DNA from: RGDT01 sp964630925
Lineage (GTDB): Bacteria > Planctomycetota > Planctomycetia > Gemmatales > Gemmataceae
NCBI GenBank assembly: GCA_964630925.1
Contig: CAZVZK010000064.1
Span: 1-56,851 of the forward strand
Direction of reading: 5' to 3'
DNA: 56,851 nucleotides
Position 1 is the first letter of the stretch, and every line of letters begins with the position of its first letter. The position numbers were made by a program, and so were the translations under genes. The notes beneath the pieces are model-generated. The model did no database searches. It saw only the letters and a program-made list of their open reading frames with translations, and had not been told where the DNA came from. This document shows, piece by piece, positions 17,410 to 25,918 of the stretch.

Positions 17410-18903
17410 ATGGCGGACACGAGCGAGGAAGCGCCCCTGGCCATCCCGGACCGGGACACCGCCCGGCGCATGTGGGACGTGCTGGAGGAGGCGCGTTTCA
17501 CCGCGGCCGAGCCGTTGCGCCTGGCCGGCCTCGACGAGGGCGAGTCCGGCAGCGGCCCGCGTCAGCCGCGTCTGATCGCCGTGGGCCTGCGGCGGACCGC
17601 CGGCGGCGGCACCCTCCACACGCTGACCCGCCTCTTCCTCCTCGGCGCGAGCGTCCCCGCGGCGCAGGCGTGCGAGGCACTCCGCCCCGTCGATCTCGAC
17701 GTGTGGATTGACACCGGGCTCCTCGAACACACCGGCGAGGGCGTCCGCGCGGCGGTGCAGCTCGCGCCGGTCCAGGGCAGGCTATTCGCCTCCGACCTCC
17801 ACCTCGGCGGCCCCGTCCGGCCCCGCCACGTCATGGGGTACTGCGGCTCGACCGCGACGGCGGCGCGGCTCCTGCCGCGCCGCGCCGGCGCGTCCGTCCT
17901 CGACCTTGGGACCGGGTGCGGCTCCATCGCCATCCTCGCCGCCGGGTGGGCCGCCCACGCGGCCGGCACCGACCTGAATCCGCGTGCCGTCAACATGGCC
18001 GCCTTCAACGCCCGCCTCAACGGGCTGGACAACGTGGAGATCCTCCAGGGGGACCTGTTCGCGCCGGTCCAGGGCCGGCGGTTCGACAGGATCGTGTGCA
18101 ACCCGCCGTTCGTCCTCTCGCCGGAGAGCGGCTTCCTGTACCGCGACGGCGGCCGGCCCGGCGACGACCTCCTCCGCGACCTGATCACCGGGTCGCCCCT
18201 GGCCCTCGACGAGGGCGGCTTCTGCGTCCTCGTCTGCCAGTGGGCGCACGTGCGTGGGCAGGACTGGCGCGGGCGGCTGGCCGGGTGGGCGCGTGGCACC
18301 GGGTGCGACCTGTGGGCCCTGAAGGGGGAGACGGCACCGGCGGCGGCGCACGCCGAGAAGTGGGCCGGCGGCGAGGAGCCCGAGCCGCCCGAGGGGCTGG
18401 CCGCCCGCATGGACCGCTGGGCGGAATACTACGAGCGATCGGGGATCGAGCAGGTCAGCGAGGGCGTCGTCGTCCTGCGGAGGCGGGCGGCCGGCCCGAA
18501 CTGGGTCGCCATCGACGACGCGCCGAAGGTGGGCGGCGACGTGGGCCGGTCCATCGAGCAGGGCTTCGCGCTGCGTGACTGGCTGGTGGCCCACTCGGAC
18601 GACGCGCTGCTCCGCGCCCGGCTGCGTGTCAGCCCCGAGGCCCGCCTGGATCACACGATGGCGGCGTCCGAGACGGGCTGGGCGGCCGTCGCCTCCACGA
18701 TCCGGGTCAACGAGGGGCTGCAGTTCGAGGGGGGCGTGGGCGGGCAGTTGGCCGGGCTGCTGGCCCGCCTCCGGGGGCGGCAGAGCGTGGAGGAGGCGCT
18801 CGCGGGCCTGGAGGCCGACGCCGGCCAGACGCTGGACCGGCCCCGCGCGCTCCAGGTGGTGCGCGGGCTGGTGGAGCAAGGGATCCTGTTGCCGACGGGC
18901 TGA
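17410..18903 (+). CDS. Class I SAM-dependent methyltransferase (PrmC/HemK-like)
   Basis: 497 residues. Motif I VLDLGTGCGSIAI lies at residues 163-175, an acidic GTDLNPRAV follows at 186-194, and the NPPF catalytic motif is at 231-234. NPPF is typical of enzymes that methylate the amide of Gln/Asn or exocyclic amines of bases. The first 130 residues resemble the N-terminal domain (DUF7059-like) found in a group of large PrmC-like methyltransferases of actinobacteria; the last 150 form an extra C-terminal region of unknown role. Substrate is not predictable. It starts 19 bp after ppk1 and is probably co-transcribed with it. Confidence 0.85.
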   Translation: MADTSEEAPLAIPDRDTARRMWDVLEEARFTAAEPLRLAGLDEGESGSGPRQPRLIAVGLRRTAGGGTLHTLTRLFLLGASVPAAQACEALRPVDLDVWIDTGLLEHTGEGVRAAVQLAPVQGRLFASDLHLGGPVRPRHVMGYCGSTATAARLLPRRAGASVLDLGTGCGSIAILAAGWAAHAAGTDLNPRAVNMAAFNARLNGLDNVEILQGDLFAPVQGRRFDRIVCNPPFVLSPESGFLYRDGGRPGDDLLRDLITGSPLALDEGGFCVLVCQWAHVRGQDWRGRLAGWARGTGCDLWALKGETAPAAAHAEKWAGGEEPEPPEGLAARMDRWAEYYERSGIEQVSEGVVVLRRRAAGPNWVAIDDAPKVGGDVGRSIEQGFALRDWLVAHSDDALLRARLRVSPEARLDHTMAASETGWAAVASTIRVNEGLQFEGGVGGQLAGLLARLRGRQSVEEALAGLEADAGQTLDRPRALQVVRGLVEQGILLPTG

Positions 18904-18906
18904 CGT

Positions 18907-21900
18907 TCAGCGCCAGTCGCCGGAGAGCTGCCAGGCGCCCCACCATGCGTCCGGCGAACGCCGCTCCTTCTTGCCCGACACGGTCACCTCGGCCACCTTC
19001 CCGACGCCACGCAGGCCCGGGGTGCCACGTAGCTTCTTTGCGCGGGCCTCGACCCACTCGGGGTGACGCATCACGTCCAGCTGCGCCTGCCTCAATGCCT
19101 CGATCTTCGAGAGCTTCTTGTCCCAGAGGTGGTGATAGAAGCGCTCCATCAGTACGCCGGTCGCCGCGTCGTCCACGCTCCACAGCGACGACACCACCGA
19201 CCGACAGCCGGCCACCGCGAACGCCCTCTGCAATCCCAACATGCCCTCGCCCGCCGCCTCCATCCCCAGGCCGGTCTGGCAGGCGGAGAGTACCGCCAGC
19301 TCCATCCCCGACAGGTCCGTCTCCGCTATCTCCAACGCAGTGAGAATGCCGTCGTCCTCCGCCGTCGGCCTGTTGGCGCCGGCGAAGACCAGGCCCGTGA
19401 GGAGGCCCGGGTGCCATCCGGGGACGCCCCCCTGGCCGACCTGCCCCGGGCGCGTGTCACCGCCGACCACGGACCTCATGGACGGCGGGGCGAAGAACCC
19501 GTGCGTCGCGAGGTGGCAGAAACGATGCCGCGTCAGCGCGTCGCGCACCGCGGCCTTCGTCGCCTTGCCCGAGAGCGAGGCGGCCCCCCCCTTGAAACGC
19601 GCACGGAAGCGGGCGGCCACGGCATCCGCCTCCGCCCCGGTGGCGGGGAGGTCCGCCCATGCGGGCCCTTCCCCGAACTCCACGCCCCCGACGGCGAGCA
19701 GCGACGGCTCGCCCCCGGCCCCCGTGAGGAGGCCCGGCAACGCCTGCGGGATGGGGAGGACCGCGAGCCGCCTCTCATCCAGAAGGTGGCTCCCGGGCCT
19801 CGCCCCCGGCAGGGCGGCGAACGGCAGCCTGCCGAGCGCCCCGTCTGGCGAGATGAGGACCACCGACGCCCCCACCAGGTGTTTCTCGGCCGGCCGCCAG
19901 ACCGCCTCCCGGAGCCGGGAGGGAGCGGCGCCCGGGTCGCGGCCGACCTCCAGCGCCTTGCGCCACGCGGCGACGGCCTCCTCGATCGGCCCCATCTCCC
20001 CGAGGTCGAGGCGTACCGTGGGCGCGTCCGGCCGCACCACCCAGGCGGCGAGCCGACGCCCCCACGTCTGGCCCAGCAGAGGCCGGCCGGGGTCCAGCCC
20101 CCGGTAGGCCAGGAAATCGACGATGGCGATGCCCGGCGGCAGGGACGCGCGGAAGCGCTCGCTGGGCGGCGGCTGGAGGGTGGACCGGAAGGACGCGCTC
20201 AGCTCGGAGAGACGCCCCTCCTGCACCTCCTTGATCCCCTCCAGCTCTTTGACGCGCTCGCGCGAGGGCTCGCCCGGCCGCGAGGACACCATCGCCAGGG
20301 TGCGGGTGGTGTCGAGCAGCTCGCCGGCGAGCCGCCGCGTCGAGGGATCCGCCAGGGCGCGGACGAATCGTCGGCGGGCCTGCTGGGCGGCGAAGGCCGA
20401 CCCCTTCCACCACAAGGCGTGCGTGTGGCTCTGCCACGCCGACTCCTCCGGCGTCGAGAGGCGCCAGCCGAGGTAGTACCGGTACTGGTCGGCGGCCTCG
20501 AGCTGCTGCCGCTCCGACTGCGCGGAGGCATCCCGTGCGAGCTGCCGGCGGGTGATCGCCAGGCATTGTTCCTGCAACACCAGGGCGGTGCCGGGCCGGC
20601 CGGCCTCGAAGTAGGCCGCCGCGAGGTTGTGGAGGCCCAGCCCGTACTGCGGGTGCCGTCCGCCCAGTGACCGCCCCTTGATCTCCAACGACCGCTGGAA
20701 CAAGGGGATGGCGGCCCCGAAATTCTTCCTGTCCTGGTGGAGCGTGGCCAGGTTGTGGAGGGTGGCCGCGTAGTCCGGGTGCCACTCACCCACCGCCTCC
20801 TCGCGGAGCGCCAGCGCCTCCGTGAGCAGCGGCAGCGCCGCCCCGTGCTCCCCCACCGACGAGAGCATCCCCGCGATGCTGCTCAGCCCCGCGGCGTAGT
20901 GAGGGTGCCGGCGGCCCAGCGACGCCCTGTAGATCCCCAGCGATTCCAGCGCGAGCGGCAACCCCGCCTTGCCCGCCCCCATCTCGTGGCGCAGCAGCGC
21001 CAGGTTGTGGAGGCTCAACGCATACATGGGGTGGCCACGCCCGAAGACCACCTCGCGGATACCAAGCGCCTCCTCGTAGAGCCGCAGGGCCGTCCGGTTG
21101 TCCCACATCCTGGCGTGCAGCGACGCGAGGTTCTCCAGGGCGGTGGCGTAATCGGGGTGCCTCTCACCCGCGGCGGCCTTGATGAGGGCCAGCGCCTTCC
21201 GCTGGACGGCCAACGCCGCCGCGTTGTCACCCCTCAGCTTGTGAAGCACCGCCAGGTCGTTCAGGAGCCTCGCGGGCAGTTGGTCGTCATCCCCCTCGAG
21301 CGATTCGGCCACGGCCAGGGCCCGTTTGAACAGGTCCAGGGCGGCATCCAGATCCCCGATGGCCTGATGCAGCCGGCCGAGGCTGTTCAGACAGGAGGCG
21401 TACTCGGCGTCCTGCTCGCCGGCCGCCCGGCAGGCCGCCAACGCCCGCCGGCAGTACCTCAGCGCCGCCTTGTGGTCACCCAGCTCCCCGCTCATCTCCG
21501 CCAGATTGTTCAGGCTCCTCGCCGTGTCGGGGTGGCCCCCGCCGAGCACGGCCAGACGCACCGCCAGGGCCTCCTTCGCCAGGGGCACGGCGGCATCGTA
21601 CCGCCCCGCCGCCGCGTGCAGGACGGCCGACACGTTGAGGCTCGTGGCGTACGCAGGGTGCCGTTCACCCACTGCGGCCCGGTGGAGCGCCACCGCCTCC
21701 CTCGCCAGAGGCACACCAAGCGCGGCCCGCCCTTCGCGGTAGTAGGCGGCCGCGCGCCCCTCCAGCAGCCGCGCCCGCAGGAGGGCCTCGCGCTGGGAGG
21801 GCGTCCTCCCGGCCTGGGCGAGGGCCTCCTCCAGTCCGAGCCGTGCGTCCACCGCCTGCCAGTGCCCCGGCCCCCTGAGCCGGGCCCTGGCCTCCAGGGC

Positions 21901-22206
21901 CGTGCGCCGGCGCTCCGCCTCCCGTGCCCAATCGCCCCCGTCCCGCCGCCACCTGGCCAGGATCTCCGCCGTCCTCGCCGTGTCCGCGTGCCAGGGGCCG
22001 AACACCTGCAGCTCGATGGCCAACACCTCTTCGAGGGCGGCGGCCGCGACATCCTTCTTGCCTTCCTCGAACGTCCTCCGGCAGACGCCGATCCAGATCT
22101 CCCGTTTGAAGAGCTGCTTCTTCTGCTCCGCCGTCGGGGCCGCCGGCGGCGCGGCCCCCCAGGCGAGCCCCGCCGCCAACACGCCGCATAGCCCCAGGCG
22201 CATCAT
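18907..22206 (-). CDS. Large exported TPR-CHAT protein (CHAT paralogue 1)
   Basis: 1099 residues. An N-terminal signal peptide (Arg3, hydrophobic core about 4-16, AAPPAAP) precedes a helical region and about ten TPR-type repeats with recurring ..LNNLA.L.. or ..LHNLA.L.. helices, roughly residues 140-620. A linker with a QSERQQL motif follows, then a C-terminal CHAT domain, a caspase/HetF-type cysteine protease fold. The dyad is visible: His902 in ATHGF and Cys976 in SACQTG. The C-terminus ends WQLSGDWR, as in the two paralogues at 44956 and 48499. I chose the ATG at 22206 with GGAAGGGGG upstream. The FGE-like gene ends 71 bp upstream on the same strand. Protease activity and substrate are inferred. 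Confidence 0.9.
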   Translation of the reverse strand: MMRLGLCGVLAAGLAWGAAPPAAPTAEQKKQLFKREIWIGVCRRTFEEGKKDVAAAALEEVLAIELQVFGPWHADTARTAEILARWRRDGGDWAREAERRRTALEARARLRGPGHWQAVDARLGLEEALAQAGRTPSQREALLRARLLEGRAAAYYREGRAALGVPLAREAVALHRAAVGERHPAYATSLNVSAVLHAAAGRYDAAVPLAKEALAVRLAVLGGGHPDTARSLNNLAEMSGELGDHKAALRYCRRALAACRAAGEQDAEYASCLNSLGRLHQAIGDLDAALDLFKRALAVAESLEGDDDQLPARLLNDLAVLHKLRGDNAAALAVQRKALALIKAAAGERHPDYATALENLASLHARMWDNRTALRLYEEALGIREVVFGRGHPMYALSLHNLALLRHEMGAGKAGLPLALESLGIYRASLGRRHPHYAAGLSSIAGMLSSVGEHGAALPLLTEALALREEAVGEWHPDYAATLHNLATLHQDRKNFGAAIPLFQRSLEIKGRSLGGRHPQYGLGLHNLAAAYFEAGRPGTALVLQEQCLAITRRQLARDASAQSERQQLEAADQYRYYLGWRLSTPEESAWQSHTHALWWKGSAFAAQQARRRFVRALADPSTRRLAGELLDTTRTLAMVSSRPGEPSRERVKELEGIKEVQEGRLSELSASFRSTLQPPPSERFRASLPPGIAIVDFLAYRGLDPGRPLLGQTWGRRLAAWVVRPDAPTVRLDLGEMGPIEEAVAAWRKALEVGRDPGAAPSRLREAVWRPAEKHLVGASVVLISPDGALGRLPFAALPGARPGSHLLDERRLAVLPIPQALPGLLTGAGGEPSLLAVGGVEFGEGPAWADLPATGAEADAVAARFRARFKGGAASLSGKATKAAVRDALTRHRFCHLATHGFFAPPSMRSVVGGDTRPGQVGQGGVPGWHPGLLTGLVFAGANRPTAEDDGILTALEIAETDLSGMELAVLSACQTGLGMEAAGEGMLGLQRAFAVAGCRSVVSSLWSVDDAATGVLMERFYHHLWDKKLSKIEALRQAQLDVMRHPEWVEARAKKLRGTPGLRGVGKVAEVTVSGKKERRSPDAWWGAWQLSGDWR

Positions 22207-22277
22207 CACCGGCCCCCTTCCAGCTCCTCGGCCTACCGGCCTGGCCCGATCCACCCCGCGCCCGTGGGCCCCGAGAA

Positions 22278-23246
22278 TCACCCCATCCCCGGCCGCCAGT
22301 GAAGCGCGAGCCGCATCCCCAGGTAGTTATCGCTGAAGTCCGGCGCGTCGGCACTCCGGCACGCCGCCCGGATGATCAGCGGCCACGAGGACCAGCCGCC
22401 GCCGCGGAACACCTTCACGTTGTCCGGGCTCCCGTCCGGCCCCTGCGGGTCCACCCGCGCCTCGCGCTTGTACAGCCGCGGGTCGAACCAGTCGCTGCAC
22501 CACTCCCACACGTTGCCCAGCATGTCGTGCAGCCCGAAGGCGTTCGCGGGGTAGCTCCCCACCGGCCGCGTCGAGGTCGGGCGGCTCGGCGCGTCCTCGT
22601 CCGGATGCTCGAAGCAGGCGTCCTCGTGCGTCAGGGCCTCGCGGAAGCCGCACGGCCTGTGCGACCCGGCGCGGCAGGCGTACTCCCACTCCGCCTCGGC
22701 CGGCAGGCGGTACTGCATCCCCGGATCGCGGTCCGACATCCTCTCGGCGAAGCGTGTCGCCTGCTCCCAGGTGATGCTCTCCACGGGGCGCCTGCCGTCG
22801 CCCTTGAACTCGCTGGGGTTGCGGCCCGCCACCGCCCGGTACTGCGCCTGGGTCACCTGATACACGCCCAGCCAGAAGGGCCGGGTCAGCGTCACCTGAT
22901 GCCGGGGCCGCTCGTCGCCGAAGCCGCCCTCTCCCTCGGTCTCCCTGGGCAGGCCGCCCATCAGGAACGTCCCCGGCGTGATGAGGACGAACTCCATCCC
23001 CTGGGCGTTCACCAGGCGCGGGCGGGCCGGCCTCACCCCGGACGCCAGCAACTCCAGCAGGCGGCGCTCGCGGCGCGCCCCGGCCTTGCCCCACGGCAAC
23101 GACAGGATCTCCTGGTGCAGCCGCAGCAGCTCGGCGCGTGGGTCCGCGTTGTCCTCCAGGTAGTCGGCCAGCACGCGCCAGTGGGTGTCGCTGGCCGGCT
23201 CGTCGGCCCACGCCCGCATCAGGCCCGCCTCGATGGTGCCGCTCAT
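22278..23246 (-). CDS. TIGR02996-type domain + FGE/SUMF1-fold protein
   Basis: 322 residues. Residues about 1-45 are a TIGR02996-type domain (RAWADEPASDTHWRVLADYL), a planctomycete-specific repeat-companion domain. From about residue 75 an FGE-sulfatase (SUMF1) fold follows: FVLITPGTFLMGG, the TRPFWLGVYQVTQAQY segment, RLPAEAEWEYACRAG, and GNVWEWCSDWF. In true FGE the segment after the last RGG holds two catalytic cysteines; here it reads RGGGWSSWPLIIRAAC and both are absent. It is therefore unlikely to make formylglycine by the copper mechanism. No signal peptide. The ATG at 23246 is preceded by GGAG; an ATG 30 nt upstream is possible. It pairs with CHAT paralogue 1. Confidence 0.9.
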   Translation of the reverse strand: MSGTIEAGLMRAWADEPASDTHWRVLADYLEDNADPRAELLRLHQEILSLPWGKAGARRERRLLELLASGVRPARPRLVNAQGMEFVLITPGTFLMGGLPRETEGEGGFGDERPRHQVTLTRPFWLGVYQVTQAQYRAVAGRNPSEFKGDGRRPVESITWEQATRFAERMSDRDPGMQYRLPAEAEWEYACRAGSHRPCGFREALTHEDACFEHPDEDAPSRPTSTRPVGSYPANAFGLHDMLGNVWEWCSDWFDPRLYKREARVDPQGPDGSPDNVKVFRGGGWSSWPLIIRAACRSADAPDFSDNYLGMRLALHWRPGMG

Positions 23247-23370
23247 GCCGTCAATCTCCGCAGCGCCGGCCGTCATCCTTGGGACGCCACTCAGGATTTC
23301 CCCTTGGAGCCGGCCCGCCCATCAGCCAGAATAACGAGACGCCACGCTTTGTCCGCAGGATGACCCCACC

Positions 23371-25026
23371 ATGACGCTCCCCCGCCTGGCCCTCCTCATC
23401 GCCTTCTGCCTGGCCGGCATCGCGCCCGCCGCCGCCCCGCCCGTCCGCGAGAAGGCGAAGACGCCCGTCGCGCCGGCCAAGGACCTCCTGCCGATCACGA
23501 AGCTGTCGCCGGCGGTGCTGAAGGCGGACATCTGCGTCCTGCACTACCGTGTGACCACCGACTCGCCACTGTGCCAGGCGTACTTCAACCAGGCGCTCGG
23601 CTACCACTACTCGTACGTGTGGATGGAGGCGGCCCGCTCGTTCGAGACGGCCATCCGCCACGACCCGAAGTGCGCCCTGGCCCACTGGGGCCTGGCCCGC
23701 GCCCTGTCGCACTTCGGCCGCGGCGACGCCAACGCGGCGGTGAAGAAGGCGTGGGACCTGAAGGACCACGCGGCCGAGCGCGAGCAGATGCTCATCAAGG
23801 CCGCGATGCAGGAGCGCGGCCTGCTGCCGGGCGTGGGCGACGGCGAGGCCCGCAAGCAGAAGGCCATCGCCACCATCGACGAGATGCTGGCCACCTACGA
23901 CGACGACGAGGAGGCGTGGTACTACCGGGCGCAGCTCGCCGGCGGGAGCGGGCTGTTCGGGGGCAAGGCGTCGGCGGTGCCGTTCTACAAGGCGCTCTTG
24001 CGGATCAACCCGCTGCACCCCGGCGCGAACCACGAGCTGGTCCACTTCTACGAGAACTTCCAGAGGCCGGCGCTCGGCTGGCCCTACGCCGAGGGCTACA
24101 TCGCGTCGTCGCCCGGCATCCCGCACGCCTTCCACATGCAGGCGCACCTCGCCACCCGCCTCGGCAAGTGGGCGAAGACGAGCGACCGCTCGGCGCGGGC
24201 CGTCGAATTACAGCGCGAGTACCACCGCCGCGAGGGCGTCAAGCCGCAGCAGGACTCGCAGTATTCGCACCACCTGGAGACGCTGCTCACGTCGCTCATC
24301 CACGACGGGCGTTTCGCCGAGGCCCACGCGATCAAGAGGGAGTGCGAGGCGTGCGGCTTCGGGATCCGCGACTCCGTGTGGCGTCTGCACCTCGCCGAGC
24401 GCGACTACGACGCCGCCCTGGCGGCGGCCGGGTCGGCGAAGGGCAAGGGCAAGGGCAAGGGCGGCTTCTTCCGCGGGGGCGACAAGGGGACGAAGGCGTA
24501 CCAGACGGCGATGGTGCATCTGGCCCGGGGCGACGCGGCCAGGGCGCTGCCGGAGATCGAGACGCTGCGTCAGGCGGCGAAAGACAACCGCCATGATCGG
24601 CGTCTGGAGGCGAGATTGCAGGAGGCGCAGGGCCTGTACCTGTGCCGGACCGGCGAGGGGCCGGCGGGGCTGAAGCTCCTGCAGAAGGCGGTGGATAAGA
24701 CGAAGAACGACTACGGACACCACGCCTGGGGCAACGGGGCGGTGCTGATGGAGTCGTGGGGCGTGGGCGCGTTGGCGTGCGACAACCTGACGGTGGCCGA
24801 GGAGGCGTTCCAGGAGGCGCTGGCGCACGACCCGGGGAGCGTGCGTGGGGCGCTGGGGATGCAGGTGGTGTGCGAGAAGACGGGCCGTTCGGAGGAGGCG
24901 ATCCGGTTCGCGTCGCTGGCGAGGCGGTGCTGGGCGCGGGCGGACGCCGGCCATCTGGAGGCGGAGCTGGCGGCGCTGCGCGGCGACAAGGCGCCGCGTG
25001 TCGATCCGACGAAGAAGGGGAAGTGA
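23371..25026 (+). CDS. Secreted TPR-repeat protein
   Basis: 551 residues with a Sec signal peptide (residues 1-22, ending IAPAAAPP). Several TPR-like helical pairs are visible, such as residues about 65-115 (QAYFNQALGYHYSYVWMEAA...ALAHWGLARAL) and later near 440-510. There is a glycine-lysine low-complexity insert (residues about 355-372). No catalytic motif is obvious. The NHELVHFYEN segment and nearby histidines are suggestive, but I do not claim a metal site. It starts 124 bp from the divergent FGE-like gene. A scaffold or binding role in the periplasm is likely but inferred. Confidence 0.8.
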   Translation: MTLPRLALLIAFCLAGIAPAAAPPVREKAKTPVAPAKDLLPITKLSPAVLKADICVLHYRVTTDSPLCQAYFNQALGYHYSYVWMEAARSFETAIRHDPKCALAHWGLARALSHFGRGDANAAVKKAWDLKDHAAEREQMLIKAAMQERGLLPGVGDGEARKQKAIATIDEMLATYDDDEEAWYYRAQLAGGSGLFGGKASAVPFYKALLRINPLHPGANHELVHFYENFQRPALGWPYAEGYIASSPGIPHAFHMQAHLATRLGKWAKTSDRSARAVELQREYHRREGVKPQQDSQYSHHLETLLTSLIHDGRFAEAHAIKRECEACGFGIRDSVWRLHLAERDYDAALAAAGSAKGKGKGKGGFFRGGDKGTKAYQTAMVHLARGDAARALPEIETLRQAAKDNRHDRRLEARLQEAQGLYLCRTGEGPAGLKLLQKAVDKTKNDYGHHAWGNGAVLMESWGVGALACDNLTVAEEAFQEALAHDPGSVRGALGMQVVCEKTGRSEEAIRFASLARRCWARADAGHLEAELAALRGDKAPRVDPTKKGK

Positions 25027-25045
25027 AGCCCCCGGGCAGTCATAC

Positions 25046-25498
25046 CTAGATCAACCGGCCGTGGGCGCCGGTCACGCTGAGAGCGGACTCGCTCGCTCCT
25101 CCGCTCGGCCGGCCCGGCCGGGGATGCCGGAAATGCCATGCCTCGTAGCCGTGGCTCGGGTCGATCCGCAGGGTCTGCTTGTTCGAGAATTCGATCCTGA
25201 GCCGCCCGTCCCATTCGGCCACGGCTTCCGTCACCTCGCACCCGAGCAGTTCCACGAGCGGGGCGAGGCTGTTCGGGTCGAACGTCACGCCCGGCTTCGA
25301 CCCTTCCAGAACGCGCTCCTCGCCGCCGCGCCCCAACGTGATGCGGTCTTCGATGGCCAGCTCCGCCTCCGTCCAATCGGAGGCCAGGAACACGAGCGCG
25401 GGCATGGTGCGTGTGCTCAGCCGCACCTCGACCACCGTGTCCCCGACGATGGGCAGGACGGTGGATCGGCCACGACGTGTGAGCTTCCGTGTGGTCAT
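25046..25498 (-). CDS. Hypothetical protein, DUF6188-like
   Basis: 150 residues. The alternating beta pattern and the C-terminal LRIDPSHGYEAWHF segment resemble DUF6188, a family of unknown function found in many bacteria. No signal peptide or membrane segment. Its start overlaps the stop of the 99-residue gene by 4 bp (ATGA), so the two are coupled. I cannot name a function. Confidence 0.7.
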   Translation of the reverse strand: MTTRKLTRRGRSTVLPIVGDTVVEVRLSTRTMPALVFLASDWTEAELAIEDRITLGRGGEERVLEGSKPGVTFDPNSLAPLVELLGCEVTEAVAEWDGRLRIEFSNKQTLRIDPSHGYEAWHFRHPRPGRPSGGASESALSVTGAHGRLI

Positions 25499-25794
25499 GA
25501 AGGCACCTCTTCCGGGTGAATGGACGGCTGTCCTTCACCGGGGAGGAGGGCTTGCAGCTCGCGCAGGGCCAGCCCCGCCTCGAGTTTCTCGAGCGTCCGT
25601 TCGTGGGTGAACGTTACCAGGGCCAACAGCTCCTCGTGATCGGCCTCGCCGAGATACTCCTTGTTTTCGCCGAGCTGTTGCAGGCGCCGGTCCAATGCTG
25701 GCGGCAGCGTGTAATGCGCCACACGCTTCAGGGCGAGGACGCCGTTGCGCAAGGCCGCTTGCACGCGGGAGTCGTCCAGGGTGGTGGGTGTCAT
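25495..25794 (-). CDS. Hypothetical protein, 99 residues
   Basis: A small, mostly helical soluble protein (LPPALDRRLQQLGENKEYL, then LLALVTFTHERTLEKLEAGLALRELQ). I do not recognise a family. It is translationally coupled to the DUF6188-like gene and may act with it; the pair could be a small two-gene module such as an accessory or toxin-antitoxin-like unit, which remains speculation. Confidence 0.65.
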   Translation of the reverse strand: MTPTTLDDSRVQAALRNGVLALKRVAHYTLPPALDRRLQQLGENKEYLGEADHEELLALVTFTHERTLEKLEAGLALRELQALLPGEGQPSIHPEEVPS

Positions 25795-25918
25795 TGTCGA
25801 GCCTCCGGGGTCGTTCCCTCCCCGTGGTTACGAAGACATCCTCGCCCCACCGAGACAACAAATCTGAACGACCTCTGCATCGTGCGACGCCGGGCAAGAC
25901 GCCCGGCTCAACCGCGGC

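Noticed and set aside
15219..17501. Long minus-strand open frame opposite ppk1
   Set aside because: A complete, high-confidence PPK1 lies on the plus strand; the antisense frame is a result of high GC at third positions and has no family features.
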